24,191 nucleotides of DNA from Coptodactyla brooksi. Lineage: Eukaryota; Arthropoda; Insecta; Coleoptera; Scarabaeidae. The notes below the pieces were generated by a model. The model had not been told where the DNA came from, did not search any database, and saw nothing but the letters and a program-made list of their open reading frames with translations. The stretch covers positions 1 through 24,191 of the forward strand of contig JAWQRM010000321.1 in assembly GCA_033557675.1 (NCBI GenBank). Reading direction: 5' to 3'. Position 1 is the stretch's first letter. The number at the start of each line of letters is the position of its first letter. Both the position numbers and the translations under genes were made by a program. Positions 1-9,700 of the stretch are shown here, one piece after another.

Positions 1-1273
1 TTTTTATTCTTACCGATTGCACCAGATGTAGATGGCACTAGTACTTCGCCACGTTGATCTTGACTTTTCTTTATTAGGGCAGCAGTTCAGTACGAGGTTT
101 ATGTTCTCTTGACGTCATATAGGGAGTTATCATCAGTTTGCCCAATTCTTCCAGAAATAGTCTTCTCGTATGCAGAACGTTCTTATTCTAATCTGGATTT
201 CTCTCCATAACACGAATGCATTACAAGATAAGTATAAGCACTAACATGAAGTATATTACAGAATAAAATAATAGGCTATCGATTGGTTTTGTTTGCAAGT
301 ATATGCTGCAATACTTTGATATAACGTATCAACCGCCCCTTTGGCAGAGTTATAATTTAGTATCATTTGTGGCTTCTTGTCGTCCCTGCTGCTCACTTCC
401 TTATCACAGTGGATTATACTCATGAGAAGAACGTTTTTATTTTTTTAGGCACATTGACACATTTGTGGTATTCTTGGTAAAATAAAAAGTAAAACTATGT
501 ACTTCTTTACTTATTGTAATCACGGGAAGTTTGGGTTTATTTTTTCTAACCGTACCTAATATTGTATTTTTTCTTTTGACGAGCATTTCATCTATTTTTT
601 TTTTTTGGACGCGAAACAACTATCACATGTAACATTTTTCCTTCGAGTTCATGTGTTCGGTCTAAAACTACTCGCATCCCTTGAGTTTTTCCTGGTGCTT
701 CACCCGGACATTTTCCCGTGTACACTTAAGCTTTCATGGCGTAGGAACTACCATTGTCACACAGAGTCCATATTTTGATGCTATGTGATGCTATATCACG
801 CGTGTGAATATCACACTCGTGATGTTCGATAAAAAAAAATTTCAACGACATCGCTGCACGAAAAATAGTACACTCTCCGAACTTCAATATTGCTCATCTT
901 CAACATAATATGTTGAAGTGTAGAGTTCACGATAACTTTAAAGGCAGATAGAATATCCTTCACTCTGAATATGGCAAACCTTGTGGGACCAGCCGTAAGT
1001 TTTATTATATTTTGATGCTCGTCCACTTTGGTAGAAAGGTTCTAACATCCAAGATACAACTTGGTGTTTTGACTGTACTAACTGCACAGGAACCACAGTA
1101 TTTGCTTGCACTACGTTATTATCCGAAGAATTATAGTCTGCTTCGGATTTCTCATAGTCGACATCATCGCTGGTATGATTTTCAACCTCAAAAGTATCTT
1201 CATCGTCGGATGCATTTGCATCTATCTCTGCTCATCTATCTATTGCTTCATCAGATAGAAATCGCCTCGCCAT
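1..1273 (-). pseudogene. piggyBac transposase pseudogene, copy 1
   Basis: Degraded DDE transposase (DDE_Tnp_1_7 type). The likely start codon is at 1273-1271, giving MARRFLSDEAI, a typical piggyBac N-terminus, but an in-frame TGA follows after 13 codons. An acidic segment (SDDEDTFEVE) comes next. A frameshift near 1012-1026 leads to NIIKLTAGPTR and MSNIEVRRVY. The block that should hold the first catalytic Asp (VDEQ) is missing between about 860 and 760. Later pieces are IKIWTLCD, GMRVVLD, TILGTVRKNKPKLP (about 540), VLLMSIIHCD and KGAVDTLYQ (Asp codon 330-328, third catalytic Asp kept; the next conserved Asp reads Tyr), then LEELGKLM and VLVPSTSGAIGKN at the window edge. The C-terminal zinc finger would lie outside. 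Assignment is by family motifs and by match to copy 2. Confidence 0.85.
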
Positions 1274-1299
1274 TACTTATGATGATGCTTATTCAACAC

Positions 1300-1338
1300 T
1301 GTATATAAAGAAACTGAAGTACAGTTTCTTTATATACA
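1300..1338. repeat. Perfect 17-bp inverted repeat containing TATATAAAG both ways
   Basis: Bases 1300-1316 are the exact reverse complement of 1322-1338, with the 5-base loop AAGTA. Each arm contains TATATAAAG, so a TATA-box-like sequence reads on both strands. On the minus strand it lies about 55 bases upstream of the piggyBac ATG at 1273, so it may be, or may have been, the transposase promoter. That role is inference; the palindrome is directly visible. Confidence 0.7.
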
Positions 1339-1615
1339 TAACCTTGTTGGCTGCTACATAGTTATAATACTTATAGTATTCATATAAATAAGGTTAAAAA
1401 TAAAATTACATAAATTCAAATAAATCTAAATAATTTTGGGTCATAATGACTCGAGGGTTATATACGTAACAATCTTAAAAACTATTTGGCAATATTATAC
1501 TTTACGCACCAGCAACCGAAGTCACAAAATCTTGGAAGCAAATAATGAAAGATGAGAACGTTCCAGAATCTGAAAATTCATTTCGGGTCGTATTGACCCG
1601 AGGAGCACAGCAAGG

Positions 1616-1619
1616 TTAA
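1616..1619. other. TTAA target site at the piggyBac copy 1 boundary
   Basis: TTAA directly follows the terminal sequence of piggyBac copy 1. piggyBac elements insert at TTAA and duplicate it. The partner TTAA at the other end lies outside the window, so only one side can be seen. Confidence 0.7.
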
Positions 1620-2239
1620 ATAATTGCGCACAATATTCAAGCATTACAAAAACGGTAGATTTTCGTGACATTTTTGTTTAACGTCTACCTTAAACAATGC
1701 GTTGTTTGAATTGAATGCAACATAAGTTTACTCGGAAAAGAGTACTCATTCCAAAAACACATCCTGTTCCAAAGTTATGAAAGAAAATTCAAAATTAACT
1801 TTTACACCCTGTATTCCTCCAACAGCAAATTTTGGATTAGAATAAGTTTTGCAAACTCGCAATATTTTAATATCAGAAATCGGTCGTTATTGAGACTATT
1901 TTTGTATTTTTCTATAAAATTTTAAATTTTAGGATTCATAGTTAATTTTTCAATCAGATACGCAGCTAATCATATTATAAATGTGATATTATGCATACAT
2001 TGTAATAGTTGATGCAAACGCAAAAACTATGGGGAATAAATTTAATTAAACAATTTTCGCATATTAACTTTGAACCAATAACGTACATTCCGATGCAGCT
2101 CCGTGCGTGCTGATGAAAATTAATTCTAAAAAATGTTAATTAGTCATACTACGGTCAATTACCTGCGCATATGCCGTGTAATTAAAATAGAACATGACCA
2201 TTTGCATCAATTATGTAACGTACGAGAAAACGAACGAAA
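1620..2239. other. AT-rich interval without a recognisable gene
   Basis: No coding or RNA feature recognised. A short stretch near 1790-1812 (TTTACACCCTGTAT) resembles the outer end of some mariner elements, but no partner end was found nearby. Confidence 0.4.
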
Positions 2240-2810
2240 AAAGTTATACCGTTGCGTGACACAGCAGCAAGTTGGAACTGAGCACAAACACGATCTTACG
2301 TTCGTTCTTTCGTTACGTGTGAACTATTTTCGAGTTGACTTACTTTCTTCGGCGTCGGCTGTAAGTAAAGTGCCGTATTCGGGATTCTTGGTGTGGTGCC
2401 AGTTAAAAGTGGGTAATTCCCCCCCGCCTACCGCCCTGATTTATGTGAATCCGGAATCATGGCTCTCCTCCTAGCGCATACAGTGCGGATATTTATTTTA
2501 TACATCTGTTCCCCTTGACATAATGTCCTTCTATATATCGCGTGCATGCTTTTAGAGTGAAGGCTGTTAAAGACGGAGATGCAGGACGAGTGTTGGCGTC
2601 GGTCAGACGAGGACGGCCTACGCCGCCTCGGATGGATGGATCGTGTCTAAGGGTGGTGGGAGTAGCCATTGAGAAGAGATATACGAGTATGAGTTTGTTG
2701 TACTGACTACTGACTGCATGAGTGTGCTTTATATCGGCGGCGCGCCGCGGACGTTGCACCCCTCGACGCTGAAGCGGGGGGTGGTGTTTTGGGGTCGTGG
2801 CATTTGTTTT
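2240..2810. other. GC-rich, CpG-containing patch, no supported gene
   Basis: Clearly richer in G+C than its surroundings, with CpG-dense spots such as GGCGGCGCGCCGCGGACG at 2737-2754 and a poly-C run near 2420. Open frames on both strands (2133-2474 plus, 2493-2759 minus) have no recognisable domain. A good splice-donor-like GTAAGT is present at 2361-2366. The patch could be a piece of host sequence such as a promoter or first exon between transposons, but nothing here proves it. Confidence 0.3.
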
Positions 2811-3274
2811 TGTTCAAGGTCAACTTACTCACCCTAAAATTTTGTACAAAAATGAAATAAACTAACTGCTTCTGCGCTACTTATTATGGATACATCACAT
2901 TTTTATATGATATTAAATTTATGCGTGCCTATTCGTATACTTTTCGAGGACTGCTATTTACCTCTATACAACTTTCGTGTTTTATGTTTAAAAAGATGAA
3001 ATTTCTTCTTATTTTTTTGTTGGAAAGGTTTTCATGTATGTCCAATTTTGGTCCTCACTTTACCTAGACATCGATTGCGTTCAGTCTGAATTCTCGAACC
3101 TAGATAGTTCAAAAGCTTGTTTAAATCCGATGACAAGCGGTACCAAACAGGATTAAATAAGAAGACAATGCCTAACTCAAATTAAAACAATAATAAAAGT
3201 AACGTAGGAATGTACAGTTGTGTACGAAAGAATAGATAATTGTGAGCGAAGAATAAGTAACATTTTATTATGTA
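2811..3274. other. AT-rich interval without a recognisable gene
   Basis: Nothing identifiable on either strand up to the left end of the mariner element at 3275. Confidence 0.4.
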
Positions 3275-4371
3275 CAGGAATATCCAAAAAGATGTTGCCA
3301 CTTACATGGAATTAACTTTAGATTAATGCACTAAAATTAGTGCACTCCTTCGATCTGTACTCATTGGTTCTCAATACACGTGCAAAGTTTTTTCACCATA
3401 CAGGTCATAGTTCGGTCACACATTTCCGTAGGTGTAGAGCGGACAACTGTTGCCATGCGTTTTTTAAGGTCATTAATATTCACCATTCTCGATAGCCAGA
3501 AATCGCATGGAGTCAAATCTGGTGACCGTGCTGGCCAAGCGAAAGGTCCACCTCCAGGTAATACCGAACCTTTAAGGATTAATATTGTGGTGCACCATCT
3601 TACAAGAAGTACCCTTATGTAACGATACGGAGGGGAAGATTGTCAACTACAAAATTTTGTTCTTTCCTACAAACATATGTAGGTACGAATCTCTCGTTAC
3701 AGTCCTTACAGTATATTAAAAGAATATGCATCAAGTATTCCAAACTTCGATAATCTGCATCATAGCTTAACTTTCGCAGAGGATCGAGTGTTCTCTGTTA
3801 GTTCATAGGGATTATCTGTACTTCAAATGACGCATTTGTGCTTATTTACGTTGCCGCTGACATGAAATGTGGCGCCATCCGACGGCGCACACAATATTAG
3901 GGTATATGTGCGTCATTTCTAATAACACTTCTGTAGCTCATAGATGAACAATTTTATCAGCGTCAGAAGCTGCCGGTATCATTTGAATGCGGTACAGTTT
4001 TATTCTCAGATCGAGGTGAAGAATTCTTAAGACACTTATCCGCGCAATTCCGGTTTCCAATCCTAATCTCGTTCCTGGGCTTGTAATAGTTCTTGGACAT
4101 CCACTGTTTCCTTTACAGTCATTGGTCGCAGATCCGGTGCATACAAATTTCTCACGCAGTTGACTGATAGTTAAACAGTTTGAAGGATCCTTATGAAACC
4201 ATTACTGATTTTTTTTCTTACTATTGAGAGTGACCCAGATACTTCCATCCAAGCTGCTACCTTTCTTCTCTCTTCCAAAGTAAGTTCGGTGGCTATATCT
4301 AGTCGGCAGCAAAAGAAAATTTAAAATTATGTAGCACCGTATGAGCGGTAACATCTTTTTGGACAAATCTG
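3275..4371 (-). mobile_element. Tc1/mariner-type element (mariner-3), decayed
   Basis: A 1.1-kb element on the minus strand. The left end reads TA then CAGGAATATCCAAAAAGATG (3275 on); the right end read inward on the other strand is CAGATTTGTCCAAAAAGATG (4371 down). The inverted repeat continues as TTGCCAC / TTACCGC, giving imperfect terminal repeats of about 27 bp. The left TA fits the mariner target site; on the right the TA has changed to TT. It carries a transposase pseudogene. A separate fold-back element starts only 12 bases beyond its right end. Confidence 0.75.
3361..4284 (-). pseudogene. mariner-type transposase pseudogene (mariner-3)
   Basis: Remnant of an IS630/Tc1/mariner transposase of the insect lineage whose third catalytic residue is Asp in a ...LTPxDFFLW motif. 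From the N-terminus: LTLEERRKVAAWMEVSGS (helix-turn-helix start, about 4284), ISQLREKF and GCPRTI (linker), VLRILHLDLRIKLYRIQM, then PNIV and SDGATFHVSGNVNKHKC. The last holds the first catalytic Asp (codon 3879-3877), with the usual Glu after it changed to Gly. DGAPQY keeps the second Asp (3599-3597). WPARSPDLTPCDFWL keeps the third (3504-3502). The C-terminus ends ENQ and a stop at 3363-3361. Reading needs several frame changes and stops, and the part between the first and second Asp is barely readable. The gene is non-functional. Confidence 0.8.
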
Positions 4372-4383
4372 TTTGAACAACAT

Positions 4384-5588
4384 AATGTACACCGAAAAAT
4401 ATTTGACACCTATTTCTTTTTTAGCGTCCCGTTTTTTGTTTTGGGGTGTGTAATGGGGGCTCAAAGTTACCTCCAAAAACATATGTTTTGCAATACTTCA
4501 GAAACGAGACGAGATATCGAGACCGGCTAAAGGTCAGATCGTTCCTTGTTAGCAACCGTATATTTTTGGTTAAAAAAAGAACAGTGGCGCACTCGCCGGC
4601 TCGTTATGGGGTAAAAAAATATAAATTTTTCTCAGTCTTGCTCTTGTATATTATAAATTTAAATTTTCTTTTTTTAATATTTAAACTACATGAAAAAATA
4701 AAAGTTACGGATTTTTTTCTAAATGTCCATTTTGGGTAGTTATCGCTTCTATATACCTCTATAAAAGACTATTTCTCTTCATGCTTTAGGAATTGAATTT
4801 TATGTCGCATTGCATTTAAATTAAAAACTGTTTGTTATATTAGAATACAAAAAAGGAATATGATACATACAAACAGTAACAGCCAAGAAAGGTCGTGCGT
4901 GATTGGTCATATCGTAACTGTAAACTACTTTTTTGCGTCTTAGCAAATCAATGTGTTTACAATTGCCAATGTACGCAAGTGATTATAAATAAAAGTTTAA
5001 AAATGAAATTACATCTGCATACTTATCACTGCCTCTATATAAGAGTGTTGTCAGCTTGGTAAAGTGTATTATCATAAAGTGTCTCGTTCTAACACGTATT
5101 GTTAAAGATAATTACGACGTATCCAGAATGACCTTGTTTGCGTTAAATATATTGAACGTCTTAACAATATTAACCAAGGTACACCTGTATCTACACAAAA
5201 TGGTGCTGAAGAAGCACATGTACAAATAGTCTTCTGTAGGGTTACATAGAAATGACGGTAACTTAGCAAAATGGACATTTAGGAAAAAATTCAAGAACCC
5301 CTGACTTTTATTTTATTATGTAGTTTAAAAATTAAAAAAAATAAATTTATGATATACAAGAGCAGGAGTGAGAAAGATATGACATTGTTTTAACCTCCTA
5401 ATGAGCCCGTTGGTGCACCGCTGTTCTTTTTTCAGCCTAAAATGTACGGCTGCTATCAGGGAACGATCTGGTCTTTAGCCGATTTCGATATCTCTTCTTC
5501 TTTTTGAAATATTGCAAAAAATGTGTTTTTGGGGGTAACGCAGAAAATAGGTGTCATATATTTTTCGGTGTTCTACATTCCTACCAAA
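4384..5588. mobile_element. Fold-back / MITE-like element with arms of about 400 bp
   Basis: Left arm 4384-4785 and right arm 5210-5588 are imperfect reverse complements along their whole length. Shared landmarks in order are ACACCGAAAAATAT with TGACACC, CTCCAAAAACA, GATATCGA, CGGCTAAAG, CAGATCGTTCC, AAAAAAGAACAG, CTCTTGTATAT, TTTAAACTACAT, TAAATGTCCATTTTG and AGACTATTT. The central loop of about 420 bases carries no recognisable gene, but has a small hairpin (ACTGTTTGT ... ACAAACAGT). No transposase is encoded, so if mobile it depended on another element. The superfamily cannot be named from the ends. Apparent open frames in the arms (4446-4739 plus, 5112-5294 minus) are by-products of the repeat. 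Confidence 0.75.
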
Positions 5589-7420
5589 TTATATTAAAAT
5601 TGGAGAGATACACTTGGGTCTTTGCTTGTGAGTAGCCAAAAAATTACACATCTCTTATTTAAAGTAAACTCAAATTTAAAGTATGACAGATCATGTTAAT
5701 ATTTCACATTGAAAAACATTTCATTGATATAAATTGTTCATGTGCATAAAAAATAGGTAATTTCTTTATGAATAATTTCTGACATCTTGTAACCGATATA
5801 CCCTTTAAAATGTTTATATGATGTTTTCAAACTTCTTCTTTATTTTTAGGCTTTGCAGGTGTATATAATTCAATTCTTGTGACTTTCATGTTAGGAAATT
5901 GAAATTGCCAATTCACACTATGCCTTTTGTAGTTCATAAACAATTTTTTTATTACCTTAGCAGTATCTTTAGGGCATTACCCAGCTCAAATGAGTTGTAA
6001 TATTTAAGTCACGTCCTGAACTATATTCAAATAAGTAATTTTTTTATGAATTAGATCTAAAGGACACTCACAGGTCATGAGTCAATAGTTCCTACTATAG
6101 AACAAGAATTAGGAATTCTAGTTCGAAAGTGTAAGCAGGATGCATTTATTTCTTTAATAATTATACTTAATACTAAGATTTCAATTAAGTATTGCTGGAA
6201 TTCCAATTAAATAATATTAGAATACTATTAGAATAGCTAATATTAGAATGTTTATTACACATTTTTATGGAAAAATAAATTAGATCAATAAAATATAAGT
6301 AGAATTCACTACCCATTTCCATAAGATGGAAATTATAAGGAGTTATTCGATTTCTGTTCGAATGGAAAACAGGAATTTGTTTCCCTCGACCGCTCCGAAA
6401 TTGTTCAAAATCACATGCCTTTGCATCTACTTCATAAAAACGCTCTTACATCTACCTCTGCTGGCAGGAGTAGGCATAATTTTAATGCGCAAAAAGAGAT
6501 TTTTCGGTAAACAGAAGATTTCCAAAGTTTAGCGCTATTTATACTAGCTCTAGGCATTTTAGTTTAGACTAAAACTTTTCGGATACATACAATAATTTCT
6601 AATTTAGTCGACTACAGATTGCTAATTGAAAATCAAACAAAAATCAAGAAAATCAAAGAGTAATCAATATTCCACACAGTCAATGAATTTCTTATAAAAA
6701 CGTCAAAGTTTCGCAGTCATATGGGGAATACTACAGTAACTAGAAAATGAATTAAACGACTCAATATAGTAAAATTTAAGTAACAATATACAACGATTTA
6801 AACTTTGAGAAAAATGTTCTATTTATCAGGAAAGGGTAGAATTCTTTTGTTATTCACACTTTGTCTTCTCATTATTGGGCCCCACCGTTACATTTCTTGA
6901 CGGTGATTTAACTTTAACCTAAGAAAATGTACTTTCTACAATACAACTCGACAAAAATGCTGTGTTTAAAACTGGGTACCAACTACTAGATTGATTGTAG
7001 ATATAGAAATAATATCAGTGCGGTTATTAGTTTATACTTGTGGACAATTGTCCTAAACGTTATTTCTATTTATGATCATGACTTTCTCCCTACGTTTAAA
7101 ACTGAATACGCCACATACCGTAGGAATGCGCTTGTTTGTGTATTTTCCCAAAAATAGTTAAAATAATGGTTTGTTGCGTTTTCCTAAAGAGATATTAACT
7201 GCTATTAAAGCGGAACGTAGAGCCTCACAACAGGTATGAATGAACTCATTCAACGCACAGGAGACACAGGTGTCTCTGTGTCTTCCTGAAATTCTGTCGA
7301 CATCCATGGTTCCTGTTTATGTTATGTATCTTAGTTTCATGATTCCTTTTGCTGCTGTTTTAAAAGTCTATTTTTTTTGTTTTTGATTTTATTCTTTAAC
7401 ATTCAGTAATTAAAATTATT
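5589..7420. other. AT-rich interval without a recognisable gene
   Basis: No family recognised on either strand. A 68-codon open frame at 6326-6532 (plus) has one hydrophobic stretch (LPLLAGVGIILM) and a basic tail but no known motif, and could be chance. Small palindromes occur: GGACAATTGTCC at 7042-7053 and overlapping GAGACACAGGTGTCTC at 7261-7276. Confidence 0.35.
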
Positions 7421-7506
7421 TAGGATGCATGGTGAAGCAGAATCACCATCATGCAGTGTCTCAAATTGATTTTTGTACCCCACGTCCAACGTGATTGAGG
7501 GTTTTT

Positions 7507-7552
7507 GGAACCTTTCGTTTAGTAACCAAGTTTACACAATTGTCACCACTAC
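7507..7552 (-). repeat. Dispersed repeat, copy A (tRNA-like part)
   Basis: Minus-strand copy of a repeat seen several times in this window. Read on the minus strand it has GTAGTGGTGACAATTGTG, then GTTACTAA and a box B-like GGTTCCAAAAACC. The copies at 8593, 16159 and 22411 share most of these bases. The hammerhead-like half found in copies B, D and E is not visible here. The flank at 7426-7457 forms a separate imperfect hairpin (GCATGGTGA / TCACCATCATGC). Confidence 0.55.
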
Positions 7553-7779
7553 AAAGTCCTCGAAATCCAGCAGTTTGATGTATCATCACACCTACTATAA
7601 CATGTGAGGATACAGAAAGTAATGTATAAAGAATTTTATCGCAGAATATATCGAAGCAGGGGTCTCACAATTATAAGAAAATAATTTTCTTTTCTTACAA
7701 TTTTTGTTAATGTGAAACTGATTTGAAATTGATATTTCGCTTTTTCTAAATAAGAACAAAGTTATCCTCTCTCAAATCC

Positions 7780-8230
7780 CCTTCCGCTTCCACTTCACGA
7801 AGAAGCGTAAGGATTTCACCAGCTTAGTCTAGTCGTGACGGCCGAGATTTGTCACACCATAAATATGACTAGCATCGAAATAACTCGATAATTAAGAGAA
7901 CGAAAGCGTACCTTCACGCCTCTCCCCGCCAATAAATACAAAGACCTAGTGACATCGGGCTGCAACATCCGTCAGGCAAATGGTAACCATCCGCTCACCG
8001 TCAATCTAGAGTGCTTTGATCCGGAATTTGGGACCGGTGTCTGATTGATTCATAGCGAACACGTGGAAGCGCCTAGAATAGACGACCGTCCCGGCGTGGC
8101 GACAGTTGGCATCGCGTATAGACGCGGCCAGACGGTCCGATTCTTAATAACGCCCTATTAATCTGCCACCGTAATCAAAGGACGTGTCACTCAGTACCCC
8201 AACTCCACCTTTTACCGTCTTCCTACCGAA
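7780..8230. other. GC-rich patch without an open frame
   Basis: Noticeably higher in G+C and CpG than the flanks (for example CCCGGCGTGGCGACAG near 8091), with CACGTG at 8059-8064. Neither strand gives a convincing coding frame and no repeat family is recognised. It may be unique host sequence caught between transposons, possibly regulatory; this is inference from composition only. Confidence 0.3.
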
Positions 8231-8587
8231 CATTTTAAGTGTACACGAACTGAAAACAAATAGGTAGCAAGAATTTAAAATAAGATCCAGTAAAAACTAT
8301 TTGAAAAATCTAATAGGAAGCAATTAAACATGACCGTTATATTATCTATATTTTATTGGCATATTATTATATTAATATTATCAAGAAATATTTTCCGTTT
8401 GAATTTACCACAACCTATGTCAAATTTTTCCACTAATTTCTATCCTTTTTATACCTGTCTTACGCACAAAATGTCCTTGGGCATAAATAAAATTACAGAA
8501 GGATTGAACTTAGTTTGAAAGGATGCCGAAAACTTCATTGTACAGGAAAAATAAGGCATTCAAAACATACGACTTGGTAAAGCTGAG

Positions 8588-8700
8588 GGTTTGGAACCTT
8601 TGGCTTTGTAACAAAGCAAAAATGAAGTCACCACTACGCCAAAATTTGAAGAGAGGATGCTCGACGCACGTCTCGCTAACCAAGTTAGCATTATCAGAAC
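8588..8700 (-). repeat. Dispersed repeat, copy B: hammerhead-like motif plus tRNA-like boxes
   Basis: Minus strand, 5' to 3': a hammerhead-like motif (8697-8663), a short linker, a box A-like TGGCGTAGTGG (8640-8630), GTTACAAAGCC and a box B-like GGTTCCAAACC (8598-8588). The last fits the Pol III box B consensus GGTTCNANNCC exactly. It is the only copy in the window with all three parts, and lies about 220 bases downstream of the PLE reading frame end at 8921, in the same orientation. It could be the pseudo-LTR of that PLE or a separate SINE-like unit. Confidence 0.55.
8663..8697 (-). ncRNA. Hammerhead-ribozyme-like motif, decayed (copy B)
   Basis: Minus strand: CTGATAA (core, G8 changed to A), one extra T, stem II GCTAA/TTAGC of 5 bp with loop CTTGG, GAGA in place of GAAA, then ACGTGCGT. 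That last segment pairs A-T, C-G, G-C around TG as a tiny stem III before C17. The flanks ATGTT and GACAT (one G bulged) can form stem I. Compared with copies D and E the stem is GC[T]A[A] rather than GCCGA, and both strands changed together. Core mutations make activity unlikely. Confidence 0.5.
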
Positions 8701-8920
8701 ATAAAATGCTATATATACTAAAAAGGCTTAATTGATTCTTAATTGGTTTTCGCAACCAATAGGAGACCAATTAAGCGTTACCTTATCTCCACTACACGTT
8801 TACACAATATATCCCCGTACAGCGTTTTCCCGTTTTCCCGTCCCCGTGTTATCTAGCCTAGGGATACAGAGCCCCTGTCCCTACCCTTTAAAACTGTCAT
8901 TTTCTCTAAATCTATTAAAC

Positions 8921-9612
8921 CTAATCTATCAAACTATACAAAGGGGTAATCGGTATTGGCTCTCTGTCATTATTAAGTCTATTCCTACATTTAACAATTT
9001 CTATGCTTTCAAATGCATTCAACAACTTATTGTTGGAGACTTATCCTGTGGTTGCTGTTGAAAGCATGTTCGGCAACGCTACATTTTTCGGTACGACTAT
9101 ATTCTAAGTGAATCTTGTGCTCCTTGAAGCTTATTTTGACTGATCTAGTTTGCCTAACATACTTTTTATCGTAATCAGTACAGCTAACTTGGTATATTCC
9201 ACTTTTTTCCAACATATCTATTTCGTCTTTAGGATTATCCAACGTTTTTAAGGTATTTTTGGACTGAAAAATTAATTTCATGCCTGCGTTATTGAAAATC
9301 TCAGGAAAGCTCTTAGTGAATTGTGAGAAAAGCAGCGAAATGAATTTTTCAGCTCGTCGTTCCTGTTGGAAGAACGTGGTATCATACAAATTTTTCTTAT
9401 ATTTATGGCGATGAATTAACTTATCTACTAAATTCCTACCATACCCGTTAATAGTAGGTATGTTCCTTACATGATTCCTTTTTTTATGTGTTACTGAATC
9501 GAGTAGGAAATTGACCAAACGATGTAAACTAGCCATTTTTTGTTAGACACAGTGAGACGAATCTGCAGAAATGTACCTACTTGTAGCGGTGTTTTTTCTA
9601 TAAATCAGTAAG
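8921..9612 (-). pseudogene. Penelope-like element RT-thumb / GIY-YIG endonuclease pseudogene (PLE-1)
   Basis: C-terminal half of a Penelope-like retroelement polyprotein. It begins with LLIYRKNTATSRYI and SSHC (late reverse-transcriptase motifs), then an in-frame TAA at 9545-9543, followed by KMASLHRLVNFLL (thumb) and INGYGRNLVDKLIHR. The linker leads to LEKSGIYQVSC...KKYVRQTR, the GIY-YIG nuclease core. The Gly of YxG is replaced by Arg, and the usual Arg in the SVKxRFKEH segment is Ser. VAEHAFNSNHRISLQ follows. A frameshift near 9030 moves the tail to another frame: NKLLNAFESIEIVKC and NNDREPIPITPLYSLID, ending at 8921. PLEs use this nuclease to prime reverse transcription at new sites. Two damaged nuclease positions plus a stop and a frameshift mean it is inactive. 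Confidence 0.85.
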
Positions 9613-9615
9613 ATA

Positions 9616-9700
9616 TAAAAGAGAAGGGAATCTAGTAAGGATCATGGCTACTATTAACGGATATGATAGGAATTTAGTAGATAAGTTAATTCATCGTTTG
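9616..9700 (+). pseudogene. Inverted fragment of the same PLE gene
   Basis: Plus-strand bases encode ATINGYDRNLVDKLIHR, nearly the same as INGYGRNLVDKLIHR of PLE-1 on the other strand (about 9460-9411). DNA identity runs for at least 45 bases with only a few differences and is recognisable for about 80. Beyond 9700 the match stops abruptly. The two pieces form an inverted repeat with a spacer of about 150 bases, as left by a tail-to-tail insertion, inversion or template switch during retrotransposition. Confidence 0.75.

Larger units (their letters stand above)
1..1615 (-). mobile_element. piggyBac element, copy 1 (truncated by window start)
   Basis: DNA transposon of the piggyBac superfamily, lying on the minus strand with its 5' end inside the window and its 3' end beyond base 1. 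The minus-strand end begins CCTTGCTGTGCTCCTCGGG next to TTAA at 1616-1619, the target site piggyBac elements require. This end matches the left end of the second copy at 13470 (CCCTGCTATTCTCCT) at 12 of 15 positions, and it aligns with the right end of that copy around 15380-15472. A palindrome CGGGTCGTATTGACCCG lies just inside the end at 1584-1600, and a related sequence at 1438-1457 may be an internal duplicate. Long stretches of the body match copy 2 by eye. Coding capacity is destroyed, so the copy cannot move by itself. Confidence 0.85.

Noticed and set aside
1012..1308. Plus-strand open frame of 98 codons
   Set aside because: Antisense of the piggyBac N-terminal coding region.
2133..2474. 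Longest plus-strand frame in the GC-rich patch, 113 codons
   Set aside because: No recognisable domain and no frame support from a second copy; kept only as a composition feature.
3380..3622. Plus-strand open frame of 80 codons
   Set aside because: It is the antisense of the mariner-3 transposase (WPARSPDLTPCDFWL on the minus strand).
4446..4739. Plus-strand open frame of 97 codons with a hydrophobic end
   Set aside because: It lies wholly in the left arm of the fold-back element and the matching arm does not preserve it.
6883..6905. CACCGT...ACGGTG hairpin
   Set aside because: Six pairs with an 11-base loop is expected by chance in this length of sequence.
8588..8640. True tRNA gene at the box A/box B sequence
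   Set aside because: No acceptor stem or convincing anticodon arm; better treated as tRNA-like repeat.
8732..9061. Plus-strand open frame of 109 codons
   Set aside because: Overlaps the PLE-1 C-terminus and its downstream region on the other strand; no motif of its own.
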